Source: Skermanella pratensis | Lineage (GTDB): Bacteria; Pseudomonadota; Alphaproteobacteria; Azospirillales; Azospirillaceae | Length of the DNA stretch: 64,000 nt | Direction: 5' to 3' | NCBI RefSeq assembly: GCF_008843145.1 | Contig: NZ_CP030265.1 | Span: 1,846,001 to 1,910,000 of the forward strand | Part shown: positions 28,983 through 39,674 of the stretch, in pieces | How the letters are laid out: every line of letters starts with the position of its first letter | Numbering within the stretch: the stretch's first letter is position 1 | Program-made: the position numbers and the translations under genes | The notes under the pieces: model-generated | The model's input: only the letters and a program-made list of their open reading frames with translations | Databases searched by the model: none | Told to the model about the DNA's origin: nothing

Positions 28983-29867
28983 ATGGATGTCGTCATGCGG
29001 ATCGAACAGACCCTGGACGGGGCTTTGAGCGAGGCGGAGGCATCCGGCGCTCCGCCCAGGCTGGCGGCGGCGATGCGGCACGCCGTGTTTCCCGGCGGCG
29101 CTCGGATCAGGCCCCGGCTGTGCTTCGCGGTGGCCCGGGCCTGCGGCGCGGAGGAGTTCTCGACCGCCGCCGCCGCCGCCACGGCGATCGAGCTTCTGCA
29201 TTGCGCATCGCTGGTCCACGACGATCTGCCCTGCTTCGACGACGCGCCGGTCCGGCGCGGCAAGCCTTCCGTCCACCGGGCCTTCGGCGAACCCCTGGCG
29301 GTGCTCGCCGGTGACGCGCTGATCGTGCTGGCGTTCGAGACGCTGGCGCGCCACGGCGCGGCCTGTTCCGACCGGCTGGGCCCCGACCGGCTGGCAACCC
29401 TTCTGCTCTGCATCGGCCGCTCGGTCGGAATGCCGTTCGGCATCGTGGCGGGGCAGGCGTGGGAGAGCGAGCCGCGGGTCGATCTCGCCCGCTACCACAG
29501 GGCCAAGACCGGCGCGCTGTTCGCCGCCGCGACGGTCGGCGGCGCCGCGGCGGCCGGCGTCGAGTCGGTACCCTGGCGCTCCCTGGGCGAGAAGATCGGC
29601 GAGGCGTTCCAGGTCGCGGACGACATCCGCGACGTCGCCGGCGACCCCGACGAGCTGGGCAAGCCGGTCGGGCGGGACGCCGCCCTCGGGCGGATGAGCG
29701 CCGCGCGCGAACTCGGCATCGACGGTGCCCTCGACCGCCTCGACCTGCTGATCGAGGAGGCCGCCGAGTCGATCCCGCGCTGCCCGGGCGCCGCCGAGCT
29801 TCGGGCGCTGATCCGCCTGGAAGCCGAGCGCTTCCTGCCCAAGGAACTGGTGAGGGTTGCAGCATGA
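28983..29867 (+). CDS. crtE: Geranylgeranyl diphosphate synthase
   Basis: 294-aa trans-prenyltransferase making C20 geranylgeranyl diphosphate for carotenoids and the bacteriochlorophyll tail. First Asp-rich motif HDDLPCFDDAPVRRGKP, second FQVADDIRDVAGD; FPGGARIRPRL is the substrate-binding region. GGGAGG sits before ATG 28983; earlier in-frame starts overlap the operator. crtF starts inside its stop codon. Confidence 0.95.
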   Translation: MDVVMRIEQTLDGALSEAEASGAPPRLAAAMRHAVFPGGARIRPRLCFAVARACGAEEFSTAAAAATAIELLHCASLVHDDLPCFDDAPVRRGKPSVHRAFGEPLAVLAGDALIVLAFETLARHGAACSDRLGPDRLATLLLCIGRSVGMPFGIVAGQAWESEPRVDLARYHRAKTGALFAAATVGGAAAAGVESVPWRSLGEKIGEAFQVADDIRDVAGDPDELGKPVGRDAALGRMSAARELGIDGALDRLDLLIEEAAESIPRCPGAAELRALIRLEAERFLPKELVRVAA

Positions 29868-31084
29868 GCCAAAGCGATATGCATCACGCCGGCCACGCCC
29901 GCCGGCTTTCCCAGGTCTGCACGCCGCGAGTCGGCCTGGCCCAGGTCGGCTGGGGGTTGCCCCGGCTGGACCTCTGGGTGGACCGCGTCTGGTCGGCGCG
30001 CGACAGGCTGATGGCGAGCCCGCGCTTCCGCCACTGGGCCGCGGCCTTTCCGCTGACCCGGCCGATCGCCCGGCGCCGCAGCCGCGACCTGTTCGACCTG
30101 TGCGCCGGCTTCGTCTATTCCCAGGTGCTGCTGGCCTGCGTCCGGCTCCGCCTGTTCGAGATATTGGCGGAGCGGTCGATGACCGCACATGAACTGGCGC
30201 GCCGCCTGGGCATGGCGGACGAGCCGGCCGAGCGGCTGCTGCGCGCCGCTGTCTCGCTCCGGCTGCTGGCCCGGCGCGGCGACGATCGCTTCGGCCTCGG
30301 CCCGCTGGGCTCGGCCCTGGTCGGCAATCCCGGCCTGACCGCCATGATCGAGCATCATGCGATGCTCTACGACGACCTGCGGGACCCGGTGGCGCTGCTG
30401 CGCGGCGAGGGTCGCCGGACCGGATTGTCGGACTACTGGCCCTATGCCGGGGCCGAACGCCCGGCCGACCTGACCGGCTCCCAGGTGGCGGCCTACAGCA
30501 CCCTGATGGCGGCCTCTCAGCCGCTGATCGCGGAGGAGGTGCTGGCGGCATATCCCCTGGACCGCCATCGCTGCCTGATGGATGTCGGCGGCGGCGACGG
30601 CGCCTTCCTGAGCGCCGCGGCTTCCCGCTTCCCCAAGCTGCGGGCTGTCCTGTTCGACCTTCCGGCCGTGACCCAGCGGGCCATGGAGAGGTTCCGGGCC
30701 GACGGCCTCGACCTGCGCGCATCGGCGGTGGGCGGCGACTTCCTGTCCGATCCCCTGCCTTCGGGCGCCGACATCGTCTCGCTGGTCCGCGTGCTCCACG
30801 ACCACGACGACGAAGAGGCGCTGACGATCCTGCGGGCGGCGCGCCAGGCGCTCGGACCCGACGGGACCCTGATGATCGCGGAACCCATGGCGGAGGCCAC
30901 CGGGGCCGAGCCGGTCGGCGACGCCTATTTCGGCTTTTACCTGCTCGCCATGGGCCGGGGCCATGCCCGGACCGCTCGCGAGATCACGGACCTGCTGCGC
31001 CGCGCCGGTTTCGGCGGCGTCCGGCGGCACGCGACGGCGATGCCGCTGCTGGCCGGCGTCATTACTGCCCGTCCGGCAGATTGA
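29864..31084 (+). CDS. crtF: Carotenoid O-methyltransferase (demethylspheroidene/rhodovibrin methyltransferase)
   Basis: 406-aa SAM-dependent O-methyltransferase that methylates the 1-hydroxyl of carotenoids. An N-terminal dimerisation/winged-helix region is followed by the SAM motif CLMDVGGGDGAFLSAAAS and the later block VSLVRVLHDHDDEEAL and GTLMIAEPMAEA typical of the CrtF/acetylserotonin methyltransferase group. ATGA overlap with crtE. The bchC promoter region begins at its stop. Confidence 0.93.
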   Translation: MSQSDMHHAGHARRLSQVCTPRVGLAQVGWGLPRLDLWVDRVWSARDRLMASPRFRHWAAAFPLTRPIARRRSRDLFDLCAGFVYSQVLLACVRLRLFEILAERSMTAHELARRLGMADEPAERLLRAAVSLRLLARRGDDRFGLGPLGSALVGNPGLTAMIEHHAMLYDDLRDPVALLRGEGRRTGLSDYWPYAGAERPADLTGSQVAAYSTLMAASQPLIAEEVLAAYPLDRHRCLMDVGGGDGAFLSAAASRFPKLRAVLFDLPAVTQRAMERFRADGLDLRASAVGGDFLSDPLPSGADIVSLVRVLHDHDDEEALTILRAARQALGPDGTLMIAEPMAEATGAEPVGDAYFGFYLLAMGRGHARTAREITDLLRRAGFGGVRRHATAMPLLAGVITARPAD

Positions 31085-31128
31085 CGTAAGTTTTTGTTGA
31101 CGTTCTATACTGTCAATATAGACTGACA
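31081..31128 (+). promoter_or_regulatory. bchC promoter region with PpsR/CrtJ operator
   Basis: TGTCAATATAGACTGACA at 31111-31128 is a perfect TGT-N12-ACA operator 52 bp before the bchC start. A TTGACG at 31081 and a TATACT at 31106 could be a sigma-70-like promoter with a long (19-bp) spacer overlapped by the operator; that promoter is a guess. The position is where bchC operators lie in Rhodobacter, controlling the bchC-XYZ-puf superoperon. Confidence 0.75.
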
Positions 31129-31180
31129 AGTAACCAAGGGCACCCAGAGTGCCGAAACAACACCCTTACCGGGGGCCGGG

Positions 31181-32116
31181 ATGGAAACGCTCGCAGTCGT
31201 GATCGAGGAGCCGGAACGGCTCGCTCTTCGGAGGCTCGACCTCACGCCGCCGGAAGCCGGCGACGTCGCCGTGGATGTCCTGTGGAGCGGCATCAGCACG
31301 GGAACGGAACGCCTGCTCTGGCTGGGCCGCATGCCGGCATTTCCCGGCCTGGGATACCCGCTGGTCCCCGGATACGAAACCGTGGGCCGCGTCATCCAGG
31401 CGGGTGCCGCCTCCGGCCGGCGCGAGGGCGAGCTGGTGTTCGTGCCGGGCGCCCGTTGCTTCGGCCCCGTCCGGGGACTGTTCGGCGGCGCCGCGGCGCG
31501 GCTGGTCGTCGCCGGCGACAGGGCCCTGCCGGTGGACGAGGCCCTCGGCGAACAGGCCGTCCTGCTGGCGCTGGCAGCCACCGCGCACCACGCCATCGAC
31601 GGCGGCCGCAGGCCCGACCTGATCGTCGGCCACGGCGTCCTCGGCCGGCTGATCGCCCGCCTCGCCCTGCTGGACGGCGGCGAGCCGCCCACGGTGTGGG
31701 AGCGCAACCCGATCCGCTGCGCCGGGGCCGACGGCTACCGGGTGATCCATCCGGAACAGGACGCGCGGCACGATTACCGCGCCGTCTACGACGTCAGCGG
31801 CGACGGAGCATTGCTCGACTCCCTGATCGGGCGGCTGGCCCGCGGCGGCGAGGTCACCCTGGCCGGCTTCTACGCCGCCCCGCTGTCCTTCGCCTTCCCG
31901 CCCGCGTTCATGCGCGAGGCCCGCATCCGGATAGCCGCCGAATGGACCCCGCCGGACCTGCCGGCGGTCAGGGACCTGATCGAAACCGGCCGGCTGTCCC
32001 TCGACGGCCTGATCACCCACCGCCTCGACGCGGGCCGCGCAGACGAGGCCTACCGGACGGCCTTCGGCGATCCCGCCTGCCTGAAGATGATCCTGGATTG
32101 GAGAAGCCGTTCATGA
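31181..32116 (+). CDS. bchC: Bacteriochlorophyllide 2-desacetyl-2-hydroxyethyl dehydrogenase
   Basis: 311-aa zinc-less alcohol-dehydrogenase-like enzyme that oxidises the 3-hydroxyethyl group of bacteriochlorophyllide a to acetyl. [17 protein letters not shown] and the nucleotide-binding [16 protein letters not shown] are the family blocks. First gene of bchCXYZ-pufBALMC; bchX starts inside its stop codon. Confidence 0.95.
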   Translation: METLAVVIEEPERLALRRLDLTPPEAGDVAVDVLWSGISTGTERLLWLGRMPAFPGLGYPLVPGYETVGRVIQAGAASGRREGELVFVPGARCFGPVRGLFGGAAARLVVAGDRALPVDEALGEQAVLLALAATAHHAIDGGRRPDLIVGHGVLGRLIARLALLDGGEPPTVWERNPIRCAGADGYRVIHPEQDARHDYRAVYDVSGDGALLDSLIGRLARGGEVTLAGFYAAPLSFAFPPAFMREARIRIAAEWTPPDLPAVRDLIETGRLSLDGLITHRLDAGRADEAYRTAFGDPACLKMILDWRSRS

Positions 32117-33099
32117 CCGAGACCACCCTGATGGAACGCCTGCGGGCCGAGGCCTCGATCGAGCCGGACCCGGTTCCGACGGCGCCGCCCACCAAGGAGA
32201 CGCAGATCATCGCGATCTACGGCAAGGGCGGTATCGGCAAGAGCTTCACGCTGGCGAACCTGTCCTACATGTTCGCCCAGCAGGGCAAGAAGATCCTGCT
32301 GATCGGCTGCGACCCCAAGAGCGACACGACCTCCCTGCTGTTCGGCGGCCGGGCCTGCCCGACCATCCTGGAAACCTCGACCCGCAAGAAGCTGAGCGGC
32401 GAGCCGGTCCAGGTCGGCGACGTCTGCTTCAAGCGCGACGGCGTCTACGCGATGGAACTCGGCGGGCCGGAAGTCGGGCGCGGCTGCGGCGGCCGGGGCA
32501 TCATCCACGGCTTCGAGCTGCTGGAGAAGCTGGGCTTCCACGACTGGGGCTTCGACTACGTCCTGCTGGACTTCCTGGGCGACGTGGTGTGCGGCGGCTT
32601 CGGCCTGCCGATCGCCCGCGACATGTGCCAGAAGGTGATCGTCGTCGGCTCCAACGACCTGCAATCGCTGTACGTCGCCAACAATGTCTGCTCGGCGGTC
32701 GAGTATTTCCGCAAGATGGGCGGCAATGTCGGCGTCGCCGGCATGGTCATCAACAAGGACGACGGCACCGGCGAGGCCCGGGCCTTCGCCGAGGCGGTCG
32801 GCATCCAGGTCCTGGCGTCGATCCCCGCCGACGACGACATCCGGCGCAAGAGCGCCAACTACCAGATCGTCGGCCGGCCGGGCGACCGCTGGGGACCGCT
32901 GTTCGAGGAGCTGGCCCGCAACGTCGCCTGGGCGCCGCCCGAATGGCCCAAGCCCTTGACCCAGGACGGACTTCTGGGATTGTTCAAGGGCGACGTGGTC
33001 GGCCGCGGCGTCGTGCTGGAGCCGGCGACCCTGGAAGACATGTGCGGCGTCGCGGCGGTCATCAAGCCGTCGCTCGAAGTCATCTACGACAATGTCTAG
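32113..33099 (+). CDS. bchX: Chlorophyllide a reductase iron protein
   Basis: 328-aa NifH-like ATPase that supplies electrons to BchYZ for reduction of ring B of chlorophyllide a. P-loop [16 protein letters not shown]; cluster-ligand Cys in [12 protein letters not shown] and [17 protein letters not shown] ~30-residue N-terminal extension before the P-loop is normal for BchX and separates it from BchL. ATGA overlap with bchC. Confidence 0.97.
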   Translation: MTETTLMERLRAEASIEPDPVPTAPPTKETQIIAIYGKGGIGKSFTLANLSYMFAQQGKKILLIGCDPKSDTTSLLFGGRACPTILETSTRKKLSGEPVQVGDVCFKRDGVYAMELGGPEVGRGCGGRGIIHGFELLEKLGFHDWGFDYVLLDFLGDVVCGGFGLPIARDMCQKVIVVGSNDLQSLYVANNVCSAVEYFRKMGGNVGVAGMVINKDDGTGEARAFAEAVGIQVLASIPADDDIRRKSANYQIVGRPGDRWGPLFEELARNVAWAPPEWPKPLTQDGLLGLFKGDVVGRGVVLEPATLEDMCGVAAVIKPSLEVIYDNV

Positions 33100-33111
33100 G
33101 AGCGCCGCACC

Positions 33112-34491
33112 ATGACCGCCGCTCCGATCGAGGCGGGCTGCCACGGCGGCAAGGCGGAACTCCGCCGTGCCGCCGCCGCCGCCGGGATGAACGAGACCAT
33201 CGAGCGCTATGCCGCCGATTATCCCCTGGGGCCGCATGACCAGCCGCAGAGCATGTGCCCGGCCTTCGGCTCGCTCCGCGTGGGATTGCGGATGCGCAGG
33301 ACGGCCACCGTGCTGTCCGGTTCCGCCTGCTGCGTCTACGGCCTGACCTTCACCTCCCACTTCTACGGCGCCCGCAGGACGGTCGGCTACGTGCCGTTCA
33401 ACTCCGAGACGCTGGTCACCGGCAAGCTGTTCGAGGACATCCGCGAGGCCGTTTTCAAGCTGGCCGACCCCGATCTCTACGACGCCGTCGTGATCATCAA
33501 CCTGTGCGTCCCGACCGCGTCGGGCGTGCCGCTGCGGCTGCTGCCGAAGGAAATCGACGGCGTCAGGATCATCGGCATCGACGTTCCGGGCTTCGGCGTC
33601 CCGACCCATGCCGAGGCCAAGGATGTGCTGGCCGGCGCCATGCTGGCCTACGCCCGCCGCGAAGCGGAGCAGGGGCCCGTCCAGGCGCCGCGCAGCGGCA
33701 GGACGGAACGGCCGGCGCTTGCCCTGCTCGGCGAGATGTTCCCGGCCGATCCGGTCGGCATCGGCATGATGCTGGAGCCGATGGGCCTCGCCGCCGGTCC
33801 CGTCGTGCCGACGCGGGAGTGGCGCGAGCTGTACGCCGCCCTGGACTGCCCGGCGGCGGCGGCGATCCACCCGTTCTACACCGCGTCGATCCGCGAGTTC
33901 GAGGCCGCGGGCCGCACGGTCCTGGGCTCCGCCCCGGTGGGATACGAGGGCACCGCCGCCTGGCTGGAAGCGGTCGGATCGGCCTTCGCCGTGCCCCGCG
34001 CCATGCTGGACGCCGCCAAGGACAAGGTGCTTCCGCCGATCCGAGGCGCCTTCGAACGCACGCCCGTCAAGGGCCGCATCACGCTGTCCGGCTACGAGGG
34101 CTCCGAGCTTCTGGTCGCCCGCCTGCTGGTCGAGAGCGGCGCCGACGTCCGCTATGTCGGGACCGCCTGTCCGCGCACCCCCTGGTCGGCGGCCGACCGC
34201 GACTGGCTGGAAGCCAAGGGCGTGATGGTCCAGTACCGCGCCTCGCTGGAGCACGACCTCGCCGCCCTCAAGGAATTCCGGCCCGACCTGGCGATCGGCA
34301 CCACGCCGGTGGTCCAGCGCGCCAAGGAGATGGCGATCCCGGCGCTCTACTTCACCAACCTGATCTCGGCCCGCCCGCTGATGGGCGTCGCGGGCGCCGG
34401 CGCCCTGGCCCAGGTGACCAACGCCGCCCTCGCCAACACCGCGCGCTTCGACGAGATGCGGGCATTCTTCGGGGAGCCGGCCGCATGCTGA
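33112..34491 (+). CDS. bchY: Chlorophyllide a reductase subunit Y
   Basis: 459-aa NifD-like subunit of chlorophyllide a reductase. Cys residues for the shared 4Fe-4S cluster are in [25 protein letters not shown] and [11 protein letters not shown]. The C-terminal half has [19 protein letters not shown] and [19 protein letters not shown]. It overlaps bchZ by 7 bp. Confidence 0.96.
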   Translation: MTAAPIEAGCHGGKAELRRAAAAAGMNETIERYAADYPLGPHDQPQSMCPAFGSLRVGLRMRRTATVLSGSACCVYGLTFTSHFYGARRTVGYVPFNSETLVTGKLFEDIREAVFKLADPDLYDAVVIINLCVPTASGVPLRLLPKEIDGVRIIGIDVPGFGVPTHAEAKDVLAGAMLAYARREAEQGPVQAPRSGRTERPALALLGEMFPADPVGIGMMLEPMGLAAGPVVPTREWRELYAALDCPAAAAIHPFYTASIREFEAAGRTVLGSAPVGYEGTAAWLEAVGSAFAVPRAMLDAAKDKVLPPIRGAFERTPVKGRITLSGYEGSELLVARLLVESGADVRYVGTACPRTPWSAADRDWLEAKGVMVQYRASLEHDLAALKEFRPDLAIGTTPVVQRAKEMAIPALYFTNLISARPLMGVAGAGALAQVTNAALANTARFDEMRAFFGEPAAC

Positions 34492-36050
34492 TCCTGGACC
34501 ACGACCGGGCCGGCGGCTACTGGGGCGCCGTCTACGCCTTCACCGCGATCAAGGGATTGCAGGTGATCATCGACGGCCCCGTCGGCTGCGAGAACCTGCC
34601 GGTCACGGCGGTTCTGCATTACACCGACGCCCTGCCGCCCCACGAGCTGCCGATCGTCGTGACCGGTCTCGCGGAGGAGGAACTGGGCCGCCACGGCACC
34701 GAGGGCGCCATGAAGCGGGCCCACGGCACGCTGGACCCCAAGCGCCCCAGCGTCGTCGTCACCGGCTCGATCGCCGAGATGATCGGCGGCGGAGTGACGC
34801 CCGAGGGCACCGGCATCCAGCGCTTCCTGCCCCGCACCATCGACGAGGACCAGTGGCAGAGCGCCGACCGCGCGCTCAACTGGCTGTGGACCGAGTTCGG
34901 CCCGAAGCGCGGCGCCGTGCCCAAGCCGAAGCCGCGCAAGCCGGGCGAGAAGCCCCGGGTCAACATCATCGGCCCGATCTACGGCACCTTCAACATGTGG
35001 TCCGACCTGGCCGAGGTCCGCCGCCTGGTCGAGGGCATCGGGGCCGAGATCAACCTGACCTTCCCGCTCGGCAGCCACCTGGACGACGTGCCCAAGCTGG
35101 CCCGGGCCGACGCCAATGTCTGCCTGTACCGCGAGTTCGGCCGCCTGCTGTGCGAGACGCTGGACCGGCCCTACCTTCAGGCGCCGATCGGCCTGCACTC
35201 GACCACCCGGTTCCTGCGCAAGCTCGGCGAGATCCTGGAGATCGATCCCGAACCCTTCATCGAGCGGGAGAAGCAGACCACGATCAAGCCGGTCTGGGAC
35301 CTCTGGCGCTCGGTCACCCAGGACTTCTTCGGCACGGCCAGCTTCGCCATCGTCGCCAACGAGACCTATGCCCGCGGCGTCCGCCATTTCCTGGAGGAGG
35401 AGATGGGCCTGCCGTGCACCTTCGCGGTGTCCCGGTGCGCCGGGGCCAAGACCGACAACGAGTCCGTCCGCGACATGATCAGGACGCGCACGCCGCTGAT
35501 CCTGTTCGGCAGCTACAACGAGCGCATGTATCTCAGCGAGATCGGGGGCAGGGCGGTCTACATCCCCGCCTCGTTCCCGGGCGCCGTGATCCGCCGCCAC
35601 ACCGGCACGCCCTTCATGGGCTACGCCGGCGCCACCTGGCTGGTGCAGGAGGTGTGCAACGCGCTGTTCGACGCACTCTTCCACATCCTGCCGCTGGCGA
35701 CCGAGATGGACCGGGTGGAGCCGACGCCGTCCAGGCTGGAAGCGGAGCTTCCCTGGGACGACGATGCCAAGGCCGACCTGGACCGCCTGGTCGAGGCGCA
35801 GCCCGTGCTGATCCGCATCTCCGCCGCCAAGCGCCTGCGCGACGCCGCCGAACGCCATGCCCGCCGGCGCGCCGAGGACCGCGTCACGGCGGGCCGCGTC
35901 GCCGAGGCTGCCCTGGACGAGCAGATGGTCCAGCCGATTTCTCCCTCCGCCCGGAGGGAACCCGAATTCGCCGACGCGCAAGGCGCCCGGCGACCGCCGC
36001 GCGGTCCTCGCGCAGAACTGGCCGAACGGCTTTCATCAGGAGGTAGATAA
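34485..36050 (+). CDS. bchZ: Chlorophyllide a reductase subunit Z
   Basis: 521-aa NifK-like subunit of chlorophyllide a reductase. N-terminal [15 protein letters not shown] and [19 protein letters not shown] (cluster Cys), then [17 protein letters not shown] and the GFS-like C-terminal [19 protein letters not shown]. The last ~40 residues are low-complexity. The ATG at 34485 lies in the end of bchY. pufB starts immediately after the stop codon (TAA then ATG), so bchZ and puf are one transcript. Confidence 0.96.
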   Translation: MLILDHDRAGGYWGAVYAFTAIKGLQVIIDGPVGCENLPVTAVLHYTDALPPHELPIVVTGLAEEELGRHGTEGAMKRAHGTLDPKRPSVVVTGSIAEMIGGGVTPEGTGIQRFLPRTIDEDQWQSADRALNWLWTEFGPKRGAVPKPKPRKPGEKPRVNIIGPIYGTFNMWSDLAEVRRLVEGIGAEINLTFPLGSHLDDVPKLARADANVCLYREFGRLLCETLDRPYLQAPIGLHSTTRFLRKLGEILEIDPEPFIEREKQTTIKPVWDLWRSVTQDFFGTASFAIVANETYARGVRHFLEEEMGLPCTFAVSRCAGAKTDNESVRDMIRTRTPLILFGSYNERMYLSEIGGRAVYIPASFPGAVIRRHTGTPFMGYAGATWLVQEVCNALFDALFHILPLATEMDRVEPTPSRLEAELPWDDDAKADLDRLVEAQPVLIRISAAKRLRDAAERHARRRAEDRVTAGRVAEAALDEQMVQPISPSARREPEFADAQGARRPPRGPRAELAERLSSGGR

Positions 36051-36329
36051 ATGTCCGACACCACGATGGGTGATCGACGCACGCCGAGCGAGAGGGGGAC
36101 CCCCGACGTGTCGCTTTCCGGGTTGAGCGACCCGGAGGCGAGGGAGTTCCACAAGATCTTCATGCAGAGCTTCGCCATCTTCGTCGGCGTGGCCGTGCTG
36201 GCCCACATCCTCGTCTGGCTGTGGCGTCCCTGGCTGCCCGGAGAGCAGGGCTATTCGTCCCTGATCGACGGGACCTTGCGCGACGGCGTCACCGTCGCGT
36301 TCGAATCCTTCAAGACCTTCGTCGCATAG
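36051..36329 (+). CDS. pufB: Light-harvesting 1 beta polypeptide, unusually long
   Basis: LH1 beta subunit. The core [18 protein letters not shown] and [19 protein letters not shown] includes the His that binds bacteriochlorophyll. 92 aa instead of the usual 50-70: about 20 polar residues precede the core, and ~27 residues (after PWLPGEQGY) follow the usual end and form a possible amphipathic helix. Both extensions are in frame and supported by the start next to the bchZ stop and the normal gap to pufA. A later start at MGDRRTP is possible. Confidence 0.9.
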   Translation: MSDTTMGDRRTPSERGTPDVSLSGLSDPEAREFHKIFMQSFAIFVGVAVLAHILVWLWRPWLPGEQGYSSLIDGTLRDGVTVAFESFKTFVA

Positions 36330-36338
36330 GAGACCGAC

Positions 36339-36530
36339 ATGTGGCGCGTATGGTTGCTTTTCGATCCGCGCAGGACGCTGATCGCCCTGTTCACGTTCCT
36401 GTTCGCCCTGGCCCTGCTGATCCACTTCATCCTGCTCAGCACTGACCGGTTCAACTGGCTGGACGGCCCCGGCGCCGCCCGCGCCGGCGCCGTGGGCCAG
36501 CAGATGGCTCCCCTCCCACGTTCCAATTGA
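36339..36530 (+). CDS. pufA: Light-harvesting 1 alpha polypeptide
   Basis: 63-aa LH1 alpha subunit. [18 protein letters not shown] is the classical N-terminus; the transmembrane helix ends in [10 protein letters not shown] with the bacteriochlorophyll-binding His, followed by [13 protein letters not shown] stands before the ATG, 9 bp after pufB. A strong hairpin follows in the gap to pufL. Confidence 0.95.
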   Translation: MWRVWLLFDPRRTLIALFTFLFALALLIHFILLSTDRFNWLDGPGAARAGAVGQQMAPLPRSN

Positions 36531-36551
36531 CGCCCTCGGCCGTCGACTGGA

Positions 36552-36593
36552 GCGGCGGGTGGGACCGGGCTGCCGCCCGGCCCCACCCGCCGC
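36552..36593 (+). promoter_or_regulatory. Intercistronic hairpin between pufA and pufL
   Basis: Two 18-base arms (36552-36569 and 36576-36593) pair with one mismatch around a 6-base loop. No T-run follows and pufLM must be transcribed through it, so it is not a simple terminator. In Rhodobacter such hairpins protect the pufBA part of the mRNA from 3' decay and raise LH1 over reaction-centre levels; the same role is inferred here. Confidence 0.8.
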
Positions 36594-36642
36594 GGGTGGG
36601 GCTCGCGTTTCCTGACTGGAACGCCTGATTGGGGATCCGACC

Positions 36643-37467
36643 ATGTCCATGCTGAATTTCGAGAAAAAGTACCGCGTCCGCGGCGGGACGCTGATCGGAG
36701 GCGATCTTTTCGACTTCTGGGTCGGGCCGTTCTATGTCGGCTTCTTCGGTGTCACGACGATCTTCTTTTCGATCCTCGGCACGGGCCTGATCCTGTACGG
36801 AGCGGCCATCGGGCCGACCTGGAACGTCTGGCAGATCAACATAGCGCCGCCGGACCTGAAATACGGGCTGGGAGCGGCACCGCTGCGCGAAGGCGGGTTA
36901 TGGCAGATCATCACGGTCTGCGCCATCGGCGCCTTCGTCTCGTGGGCGCTGCGCCAGGCCGAGATCGCGCGCAAGCTGGGCATGGGCCTCCATGTGCCGG
37001 TCGCCTTCGGCGTCGCGATCTTCGCCTACATCTCGCTCGTCGTGATCCGCCCCGTCCTGCTGGGCGCCTGGGGGCACGGCTTCCCCTACGGCATCCTGAG
37101 CCATTTGGACTGGGTGTCGAACGTGGGCTACCAGTACCTGCATTTCCACTACAACCCGGCGCACATGCTGGCCGTGACCTTCTTCTTCACGACCACCTTC
37201 GCGCTGTCGCTCCACGGCTCCCTGGTGCTCGCCGCGGCCAACCCTCCCAAGGGCGACCGCGTCAAGACGGCCGAGCACGAGAACACCTTCTTCCGCGACA
37301 CCATCGGCTGGTCGATCGGGACGCTGGGCATCCACCGGCTGGGACTGTTCCTGGCGCTCAGCGCCGGGTTCTGGAGCGCCGTGTGCATCATAATCAGCGG
37401 ACCCTTCTGGACCCGTGGCTGGCCGGAATGGTGGAGCTGGTGGCTCGACCTGCCGATCTGGCGTTAA
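36643..37467 (+). CDS. pufL: Photosynthetic reaction centre L subunit
   Basis: 274-aa core reaction-centre protein with five membrane helices. [21 protein letters not shown] is the N-terminus. Ligands can be seen in [10 protein letters not shown] (accessory and special-pair bacteriochlorophyll), [11 protein letters not shown] and LGIHRLGLF (non-haem iron). Start MSMLNFEKK at ATG 36643. Confidence 0.98.
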   Translation: MSMLNFEKKYRVRGGTLIGGDLFDFWVGPFYVGFFGVTTIFFSILGTGLILYGAAIGPTWNVWQINIAPPDLKYGLGAAPLREGGLWQIITVCAIGAFVSWALRQAEIARKLGMGLHVPVAFGVAIFAYISLVVIRPVLLGAWGHGFPYGILSHLDWVSNVGYQYLHFHYNPAHMLAVTFFFTTTFALSLHGSLVLAAANPPKGDRVKTAEHENTFFRDTIGWSIGTLGIHRLGLFLALSAGFWSAVCIIISGPFWTRGWPEWWSWWLDLPIWR

Positions 37468-37477
37468 GGAGGCCGCG

Positions 37478-38452
37478 ATGGCGGAATATCAGAACATCTT
37501 CACACAGGTGCAGGTCCGCGGCCCGGCCTATGCGGGCGTGCCGCTGACCCGCGGACCCTGGGTCCGCACCTGGAAACCCCGCTTCGTCCACCTGCTCGGC
37601 CGCATCGGCGATGCGCAGGTCGGCCCGGTCTATCTCGGCTGGACGGGGCTCGCCTCGATCCTGTGCGGCATCATCGCGATCGAGATCATCGGGCTGAACA
37701 TGTGGGCCTCGGTCAACTGGGACCCGGTGCAATTCGTCCGGCAACTGCCCTGGCTGGCGCTGGAGCCGCCGGCGCCGGGCTACGGCCTGCGGATACCGCC
37801 GCTGGCCCAGGGCGGCTGGTGGATCATGACCGGCTTCTTCCTGACCACCTCGATCCTGCTGTGGTGGTTCAGGACATACCGCAGGGCGCGGGCGCTGGGC
37901 ATGGGAACCCACGTGTCCTGGGCCTTCGCGGCTGCGATCTGGCTGTACCTGGTGCTCGGGCTGATCCGCCCCGTGCTGATGGGAAGCTGGGGAGAGGCGG
38001 TACCGTTCGGGATCTTTCCCCACCTGGACTGGACGGCGGCTTTCTCGATCCGCTACGGCAACCTGTTCTACAACCCGTTCCACATGCTCTCGATCGTCTT
38101 CCTCTACGGCTCGACGCTTCTGTTCGCGATGCACGGCGCCACCGTGCTGGCGATCAGCCGGTTCGGCGGCGAGCGGGAGGTCGAGCAAATCACCGACCGC
38201 GGCACCGCGTTCGAGCGCGGCGCGCTGTTCTGGCGCTGGACCATGGGGTTCAACGCCACGGCCGAATCGATCCATCGCTGGGCCTGGTGGTTCGCGGTGC
38301 TGTGCCCGCTGACCGGCGGCATCGGCATCCTGCTGACCGGCACCGTGGTCGACAACTGGTACCTGTGGGGCGTCAAGCACGGGCTGGCTCCCGCATATCC
38401 GCAGGTCTTCCCGGTGGTCGTCGATCCCGCGCTCGCGATCGGGGGGCAGTGA
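37478..38452 (+). CDS. pufM: Photosynthetic reaction centre M subunit
   Basis: 324-aa reaction-centre protein. [15 protein letters not shown] at the start, [18 protein letters not shown] with the special-pair His, FAMHGATV and [10 protein letters not shown] with iron ligands, and the iron-binding Glu in [23 protein letters not shown] precedes the ATG. Its stop overlaps the pufC start (TGATG). Confidence 0.98.
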   Translation: MAEYQNIFTQVQVRGPAYAGVPLTRGPWVRTWKPRFVHLLGRIGDAQVGPVYLGWTGLASILCGIIAIEIIGLNMWASVNWDPVQFVRQLPWLALEPPAPGYGLRIPPLAQGGWWIMTGFFLTTSILLWWFRTYRRARALGMGTHVSWAFAAAIWLYLVLGLIRPVLMGSWGEAVPFGIFPHLDWTAAFSIRYGNLFYNPFHMLSIVFLYGSTLLFAMHGATVLAISRFGGEREVEQITDRGTAFERGALFWRWTMGFNATAESIHRWAWWFAVLCPLTGGIGILLTGTVVDNWYLWGVKHGLAPAYPQVFPVVVDPALAIGGQ

Positions 38453-39615
38453 TGAACAAGCTCACCGACAGGGAAGCGTTCTGGGACCTGATCCTGCGCA
38501 TCGGCCTCGTCGCGGTCGCTGTGTTCGGCGCCGGAATGCTGTTCACCATCGAGTATCCGCCGGTCGTCTCGGTCCAGCAGGGTTTCCGCGGCGTCGGCAT
38601 CGTGCAGAACTTCCATCCCGACACGGTCCAGGCGCAACTCGCGGCCAACCAGGTGCCGGAGCCGCTGGAACCCGCCGATCCCGACAGCGAACCCGCCCGG
38701 GAGATCTACCAGAACGTCCAGGTGCTCGGCGACCTGACCGACGCCCAGTTCATCCGGGTGATGAGCGCGATCACCGAATGGGTCTCCCCCGAGCAGGGCT
38801 GCGCCTACTGCCACGCCGAGGGCGAGGACCTGTCGTCCGACAGCCTCTACACCAAGGTGGTCGCCCGCCGCATGCTCCAGATGACGCGCGACATCAACGT
38901 CAATTGGGAACCCCACGTCGCCCAGACCGGCGTCACCTGCTACACCTGCCACCGCGGCCAGCCGGTGCCCTCGGCCGTCTGGTACAACGACCCCGGCCCG
39001 CGCCATACGCCGGGCGTGCTGGGGAATCCCGGCGGGCAGAACACCGTGGCTCTCGCCGCCGGCTTGTCGTCGTTGCCGTTCGACCCCTTCACGCCGTACC
39101 TGACCGGCGGCGGCACGGACGCCAGCATCCGGGTCAATTCCGACACGGCCTTGCCGTCGGGCAACCGCCATTCGATCAAGGAGACCGAATGGACCTACAG
39201 CCTGATGATGCACATGTCGCAGTCGCTGGGCGTCAACTGCACCTACTGCCACAACAGCCGTTCCTTCCGCGACTGGGAGCAGAGCTCGCCGACGCGGGCG
39301 ACCGCCTGGCACGGCATCCAGATGGTCCGGGATATCAACTCCGAATACATCGAACCCCTGCAGGGCGTCTTCCCCAGCCATCGCCTCGGGCCGCTGGGCG
39401 ATCCGCTGAAGGTGAACTGCACGACCTGCCATGCCGGCGTCTACAAGCCCTTCTTCGGCGTCAGCATGCTCAAGGACTACCCGGAACTCAAGGTGGCCGG
39501 CGGCGTCACCGGCGTGCCGGTGGAACCCGCCCCGGCGGAGGTCCCCGAACCGGGACCGGCCCAGGTGCCGGGCGCCGAGGGCCAGCCTCCGCCCTCCGGC
39601 CAGCCGGCGCAGTGA
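38452..39615 (+). CDS. pufC: Tetrahaem cytochrome c subunit of the reaction centre
   Basis: 387-aa cytochrome that re-reduces the special pair. Four haem sites: CAYCH (residue 117), CYTCH (163), CTYCH (263), CTTCH (323). The N-terminus has one hydrophobic helix (LILRIGLVAVAVFGAGMLF) without a lipobox Cys, so it is probably membrane-anchored by an uncleaved helix. The last ~35 residues are a Pro/Ala/Glu tail. Last gene of the puf operon; a strong terminator follows. Confidence 0.97.
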   Translation: MNKLTDREAFWDLILRIGLVAVAVFGAGMLFTIEYPPVVSVQQGFRGVGIVQNFHPDTVQAQLAANQVPEPLEPADPDSEPAREIYQNVQVLGDLTDAQFIRVMSAITEWVSPEQGCAYCHAEGEDLSSDSLYTKVVARRMLQMTRDINVNWEPHVAQTGVTCYTCHRGQPVPSAVWYNDPGPRHTPGVLGNPGGQNTVALAAGLSSLPFDPFTPYLTGGGTDASIRVNSDTALPSGNRHSIKETEWTYSLMMHMSQSLGVNCTYCHNSRSFRDWEQSSPTRATAWHGIQMVRDINSEYIEPLQGVFPSHRLGPLGDPLKVNCTTCHAGVYKPFFGVSMLKDYPELKVAGGVTGVPVEPAPAEVPEPGPAQVPGAEGQPPPSGQPAQ

Positions 39616-39674
39616 ACGCCGTTACGGAGGCTCGAACCAGGTTCGGGCCTCCGTTCTTATCAACGGATCAAATT

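Noticed and set aside
33255-34484. Upstream extension of bchZ through bchY
   Set aside because: Out-of-frame reading of bchY; BchZ homology begins at 34485.
31181-39615. Search for pufQ, pufX or crtA in the puf arm
   Set aside because: bchZ runs straight into pufB and pufC into the terminator; no matching frame is seen. Absence from this window only.
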